DNA of 57,126 nucleotides, taken from the NCBI GenBank assembly GCA_003228105.1, contig QGNN01000007.1:1-57126 (forward strand), read 5' to 3'. Shown one piece after another: positions 54,069 to 57,126 of this stretch. Source of the stretch: Chloroflexota bacterium. GTDB taxonomy: Bacteria; Chloroflexota; Dehalococcoidia; Lucifugimonadales; UBA826. Numbering within the stretch: position 1 is the first letter of the stretch; each line of letters starts with the position of its first letter. A program made the translations under genes and the position numbers. The notes below the pieces were generated by a model that made no database searches, was not told the DNA's origin, and saw only the letters and a program-made list of their open reading frames with translations.

Positions 54069-54413
54069 TTAGTCCGACCTCAAAATCTTCTTCCATTCCG
54101 AAGTTACAAATCTTTTGCCCTGGTACATTACAATGGGCCTTTTGATTAACCTAGGTTCTTTAATCATTAGATCCAACATTTCGGAAGCAGTTATATTTGA
54201 TTTTTCCAAACCTAACTTTTTGAAAGAGGGGCTTCTCCAAGAAAATAGCTCCGAAGGATTATCTCCTGATAAAACCTCCTGAAGTTCATCTAAAGAAAAT
54301 GGGGTGTTGAAAAAATCTCTTATTTCACAGTCAAATCCAGCCTGCGAAAGCTCCGCTTTCGCTTTTGTACAGCTACTTCAACGATTCCAACCGTAAAACG
54401 ACAAATGCTGCAT
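54069..54413 (-). CDS. ArsC/Spx-family thioredoxin-fold selenoprotein (in-frame UGA = Sec12)
   Basis: 114 residues if UGA 54380-54378 is read as selenocysteine. ATG 54413 is preceded by GGAGG (5-nt spacing). The N terminus is MQHLSFYGWNR-U-SSCTKAK: Sec12 stands where ArsC and Spx proteins have the catalytic cysteine, in a UxxC motif. The rest is an unbroken ArsC-type domain (FDCEIRDFFNTPFSLDELQ, ELFSWRSPSFKKLGL, KEPRLIKRPIVMYQGKRFV) of full family length, with Arg60 at the ArsC arginine position. A SECIS-like hairpin follows the UGA. It is 25 nt downstream of hom. Likely a glutaredoxin/thioredoxin-dependent reductase; substrate unknown. The alternative is a Cys-to-stop nonsense mutation. Confidence 0.8.
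54344..54380 (-). promoter_or_regulatory. SECIS-like element: UGA plus downstream hairpin
   Basis: On the minus strand the UGA is at 54380-54378. After 15 nt comes a perfect 8-bp stem, GCGAAAGC (54362-54355) pairing with GCTTTCGC (54351-54344), closing a GGA loop (54354-54352). Bacterial SECIS elements lie inside the coding region with the apical loop roughly 16-37 nt after the UGA and a G at the first or second loop position. Here the loop begins 24 nt after the UGA and starts GG. Confidence 0.75.
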
Positions 54414-54438
54414 GCAAACCTCCAACGTTACAAGCCGG

Positions 54439-55731
54439 TTATTCGACCACCCTGATCACATTACCTATCATTCTAACAACATCTAGTTCCTTTAAGCTCG
54501 ATATAGCCCTCGTTACAGAACTTTCGCTGGCTTCGTGAGTCATAATGACCAATTCAGCATTTGTAGATTGATCACCTAATCCTTTTTGGATAAAAGATGA
54601 AATGCTGATCCCGCAATCTCCTAGCACTGCAGCAATTCTAGCTAGTACTCCTGGTTGATCGTCAGCTTCAAGTCTAAAGTAATATTTGGTTATCAATGTA
54701 TCTATTGATCTAATCTCTATCCCATCCGATAACCGGACCGGGTCTAGTAAGTCAGTGCCACCAGCAATGGTTCGGGCGATGTTGACAATATCTGCCACTA
54801 CGGCACTACTGGTGGGCATAGAGCCCGCGCCCGGTCCATGAAACAATACCCTATCTAACAAATCCGTCTCTACTTCCACGGCATTCAGAACATCATCCAC
54901 CTTAGCTAACATTTGCTCCTTTGGTATCAATGCAGGATGAACTCTTCCTAATACACTAGAATCGGTTCGAGTAGCTATGGCTAACAGCTTTATCGAATAT
55001 CCTAATTCTTTAGCGTATGAAAAATCCTTATCCGTAAGGCTGGTTATCCCTTCAGTAAATATATCAGTATGTTTCACGCTAGCCCTGAACGCTAAAGTAG
55101 ACAGTATCGATAATTTATATGCCGCATCTATCCCCTCTACGTCACTGGTTGGATCTGATTCAGCATAGCCCAATTCTTGGGCCTCCTGCAGCACTTGCTG
55201 ATAATCAGCTTGTTCGTTCGCCATTCGAGTTAGAATATAATTGGTAGTCCCATTGATGATAGCTTTAATAGATTTGATGTCGTTAGCCACCAAATCACGC
55301 ATCAAGGGTGAAATAATTGGTATTCCTCCGCCCACACTTGCTTCAAAAAGTACTCTAACATTATTTTCTCTAGCCAAAGAGAATATCTCAGAGCCATGTT
55401 TTGATATCACTTCTTTGTTGGCGGTAACTACATGTTTCCCGTTTTTTACCGCTGCCAGAATCAATTCCAATGCTGGGTGTTCACCACCCATCAGTTCCAC
55501 AACAATATTTACTGATTCATCATTTATTAATTCTTCAGGATTATCGCCTAAAATATTTTGAGAAACCATGAATCCTCTTTGCATCGACGTATCACGAACT
55601 GCTACTTTCATTAGCTTTAATGGTGATCCGACGTGACTATGCAATGCGGTAGAGTTTTCAGTTATTGCCCTCGCTACCCCTGATCCAACTACTCCCATTC
55701 CAATGAGTCCAACCCCTATGGAATTTCTCAT
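54439..55731 (-). CDS. hom: Homoserine dehydrogenase
   Basis: 430 residues. NAD(P)-dependent reduction of aspartate semialdehyde to homoserine for threonine and methionine. Cofactor motif GLIGMGVVGSGVA, catalytic-domain VTANKEVISKHG and GTTNYILTRM, then AYKLSILSTLAF. A C-terminal ACT domain (about 345-430; YYFRLEADDQPGVLARIA) provides allosteric control. It ends 25 nt before the selenoprotein gene; 9 nt separate it from the PpiC-type gene upstream. Confidence 0.96.
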   Translation of the reverse strand: MRNSIGVGLIGMGVVGSGVARAITENSTALHSHVGSPLKLMKVAVRDTSMQRGFMVSQNILGDNPEELINDESVNIVVELMGGEHPALELILAAVKNGKHVVTANKEVISKHGSEIFSLARENNVRVLFEASVGGGIPIISPLMRDLVANDIKSIKAIINGTTNYILTRMANEQADYQQVLQEAQELGYAESDPTSDVEGIDAAYKLSILSTLAFRASVKHTDIFTEGITSLTDKDFSYAKELGYSIKLLAIATRTDSSVLGRVHPALIPKEQMLAKVDDVLNAVEVETDLLDRVLFHGPGAGSMPTSSAVVADIVNIARTIAGGTDLLDPVRLSDGIEIRSIDTLITKYYFRLEADDQPGVLARIAAVLGDCGISISSFIQKGLGDQSTNAELVIMTHEASESSVTRAISSLKELDVVRMIGNVIRVVE

Positions 55732-55740
55732 AATACGCCT

Positions 55741-56850
55741 CTACCTCGAATTCAATATTGATTGGAACGGGTCCGGTGTTGGGGTTGGGGCACGAGATGA
55801 CAACCGTAGCTGTTGAAAGACCCAATCGTAAATATCCGAATTGAAAATAGCATAGACGTCATGGTTGCTTCTTTCGTCGTTAACCCAATCTTGTAGTGCC
55901 TTCGATTTTAATTCCTCGCGTACTTCAAATGACAATTCTTTCGCCGCTTGGCGATCGGAGATCATAAAAAAGAAAGTCTGGGTGAGGTTGTCTTTGTTTT
56001 TGACAGGCTCACTTAATTCTCCAGGCTCTAGTAAGAAGAAGTCACGCTCGTAATCTAGGATAACTCCTTTGGCAATCCAACCCATGTCTCCTCCCAACCT
56101 GACTTTTTCTGGTATATCTACTGAAAATTCTCGCGCTATTGCAATATAAGCTAGCTGAAATTGCTTTGGATCTATGATATCCCTGACCGCATCCTCATAT
56201 TTCAGTTGCATTATGTCCATTTCACCAGTTTGTGGCATCACAATTCGGAAAAGGTGAACTTGCTCCGCTACAAACGGAACCGACTCTCCGACCTGCTGTC
56301 TAAATTTTTCCCTAAGGATCGCCTTCTGCACTATTGACCTATGGGTTGATTCATCTATCTGAATAGTATTCAAATAGCTCAAATGTCGCTCAGAGGTTTC
56401 TCGGGAAATCTGTTCCTCCGATTTACCTAAGGCCATTTGCTTCTTCGGCCGCATGATAAGAGCGATTTGGTCATCTATCTCCTCGTCAGAAATAAAAATT
56501 CCCTGAGAAGGGCCCATTTGCATCAAAATCTCATTTTCTACCATCAATTGCAGAGACTCAAATATCCCAGCACTAGCATCAAATGTGCTTCCCATAAATT
56601 CCGAACTTTTTTGTCTTATTCTCACTAGCTCAACCAGATCTCCTCTTGTGTACTCAACGCCATCCACTTTCACCACTAACTCCCTATGTGGCATTACAAA
56701 CACCACAATGTATCCGGCTATGAATATTGAGATAACTAACAAAAAGGATATTCCTAAGAGGCCCATAGTTAGTTTTTGGCGACGTCTTAGCACAGGCTGC
56801 TGCATAGCAACTCTTCTTTTATCTACACGTGAAGGGCGACCAGAACTCAC
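55741..56850 (-). CDS. Membrane-anchored PpiC/SurA-type peptidyl-prolyl isomerase
   Basis: 369 residues. Basic N terminus, one membrane helix (about 28-53), then a SurA-like helical N domain (VDGVEYTRGDLVELVRIRQ) and a parvulin domain (about 220-310; VHLFRIVMP, REFSVDIPEKVRLGGDMGWI, FFLLEPGELSEPVK). The C terminus is Thr/Pro-rich. It faces the outer side of the membrane and would assist folding of exported proteins. Parvulin active-site residues are only partly recognisable, so activity is uncertain. It is cotranscribed with hom. Confidence 0.83.
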   Translation of the reverse strand: MSSGRPSRVDKRRVAMQQPVLRRRQKLTMGLLGISFLLVISIFIAGYIVVFVMPHRELVVKVDGVEYTRGDLVELVRIRQKSSEFMGSTFDASAGIFESLQLMVENEILMQMGPSQGIFISDEEIDDQIALIMRPKKQMALGKSEEQISRETSERHLSYLNTIQIDESTHRSIVQKAILREKFRQQVGESVPFVAEQVHLFRIVMPQTGEMDIMQLKYEDAVRDIIDPKQFQLAYIAIAREFSVDIPEKVRLGGDMGWIAKGVILDYERDFFLLEPGELSEPVKNKDNLTQTFFFMISDRQAAKELSFEVREELKSKALQDWVNDERSNHDVYAIFNSDIYDWVFQQLRLSSRAPTPTPDPFQSILNSR

Positions 56851-56910
56851 TTGATTTAAGACTTTCCTGGAATGATTAATTATTCACACGAGGGGGAACA
56901 TACAGGTTAC

Positions 56911-57126
56911 CTATGACCTAGGCCTGTAATGAACGGGCAAAGCACCTTTCTGGGCAGGGGAAAAAGGAAGTAAGGCCAAGTGGCGGGCCTTCTTCACAGC
57001 TGTTGCCAAAGATCTTTGGCATTTCGCACACATACCACTTTTTCGACGAGCCTCTATCATGTACCTTTCAGAAAGAAATTTCTTAAGATAATCAACATCC
57101 TTATAGTCCAGTTCTTTTTTATCCAC
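56911..57126 (-). CDS. rpsR: Small-subunit ribosomal protein bS18, N-terminally cut by the window edge
   Basis: The visible part is 71 residues: [20 protein letters not shown], then [23 protein letters not shown] and a basic tail. The first visible codon, GTG 57126, is the Val of the usual FCVDK segment, so the real start and the N-terminal basic/cysteine segment lie outside the window. A CAKC pair is present where many relatives have CAKH. It is followed by the PpiC-type gene 60 nt further on. Confidence 0.94.
   Translation of the reverse strand: MDKKELDYKDVDYLKKFLSERYMIEARRKSGMCAKCQRSLATAVKKARHLALLPFSPAQKGALPVHYRPRS

Noticed and set aside
53833-54072. 79-codon plus-strand frame after the MFS exporter
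   Set aside because: It is antisense to the SDR remnant, whose minus-strand motifs are recognisable.

Overview
The window is a gene-dense, low-GC (visibly AT-rich) bacterial chromosome segment. Its gene content suggests a free-living marine member of the Chloroflexota, close to the SAR202/Dehalococcoidia type. Supporting signs are a catabolic flavin-enzyme and SDR-rich gene set, paired NHL beta-propeller proteins, an LppX/LprAFG lipoprotein with an MFS partner, an HspR-controlled dnaK operon, a TAT-less reductive-dehalogenase-like protein and a copper-type formylglycine-generating enzyme. This placement is inference from content, with no rRNA in the window to confirm it. I see no rRNA, tRNA, CRISPR array, insertion sequence or prophage.

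Layout. 1-7.1 kb: tail of a sulfatase-maturing enzyme, alaS-ruvX, a zinc dehydrogenase, then a leftward operon DUF177-rpmF-fabD-nusB-acpP ending in a 26-bp terminator hairpin. 7.3-11.5 kb: a rightward accessory cluster (TcuA-like flavoprotein, NHL propeller, ThDP enzyme). 11.5-14.8 kb: a translationally coupled pair of a BpsA-like branched polyamine synthase and a DUF2156 protein starting at CTG, a truncated ThDP-enzyme remnant and an MBL hydrolase. 14.9-19 kb: HpaB-type monooxygenase, VOC protein and two Opp/Dpp ATPases. 19-27.3 kb: cytidylate-kinase-like protein, apt, a decayed stretch, an ABM protein, and an operon OLD-like ATPase-folC-fabF plus an SDR. 27.4-32.6 kb: manC, SDR, MOSC, second NHL protein, DUF3500. 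32.6-35.7 kb: hspR-grpE-dnaK with a HAIR-like operator over its promoter. 35.8-43.9 kb: HAD phosphatase, DUF6282, DUF423, dehydrogenase-amidase-MFS, and a HdrD-like Fe-S membrane oxidoreductase. 43.8-48.7 kb: ccmC-ccmD-ccmE, an ilvD interrupted by two in-frame stops, and a reductive-dehalogenase-like protein. 49.2-57.1 kb: rsmG, a putative wall-anchored surface protein, an lprG/p55-like lipid-export pair, then a leftward cluster rpsR, PpiC-type isomerase, hom, a hidden selenoprotein gene and an SDR remnant.

The most striking item is at 54069-54413 (minus). A complete ArsC/Spx-family thioredoxin-fold gene has an in-frame UGA exactly at the catalytic cysteine (a UxxC motif), a good Shine-Dalgarno, and a perfect 8-bp hairpin with a GGA loop starting 16 nt after the UGA. 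This is what a bacterial selenocysteine gene with its SECIS looks like, and conventional gene calling leaves it blank. Other points are two apparent CTG starts, an ilvD that is full length except for two stops, an OLD-family ATPase with a degenerate TOPRIM site, and the BpsA-DUF2156 pair.
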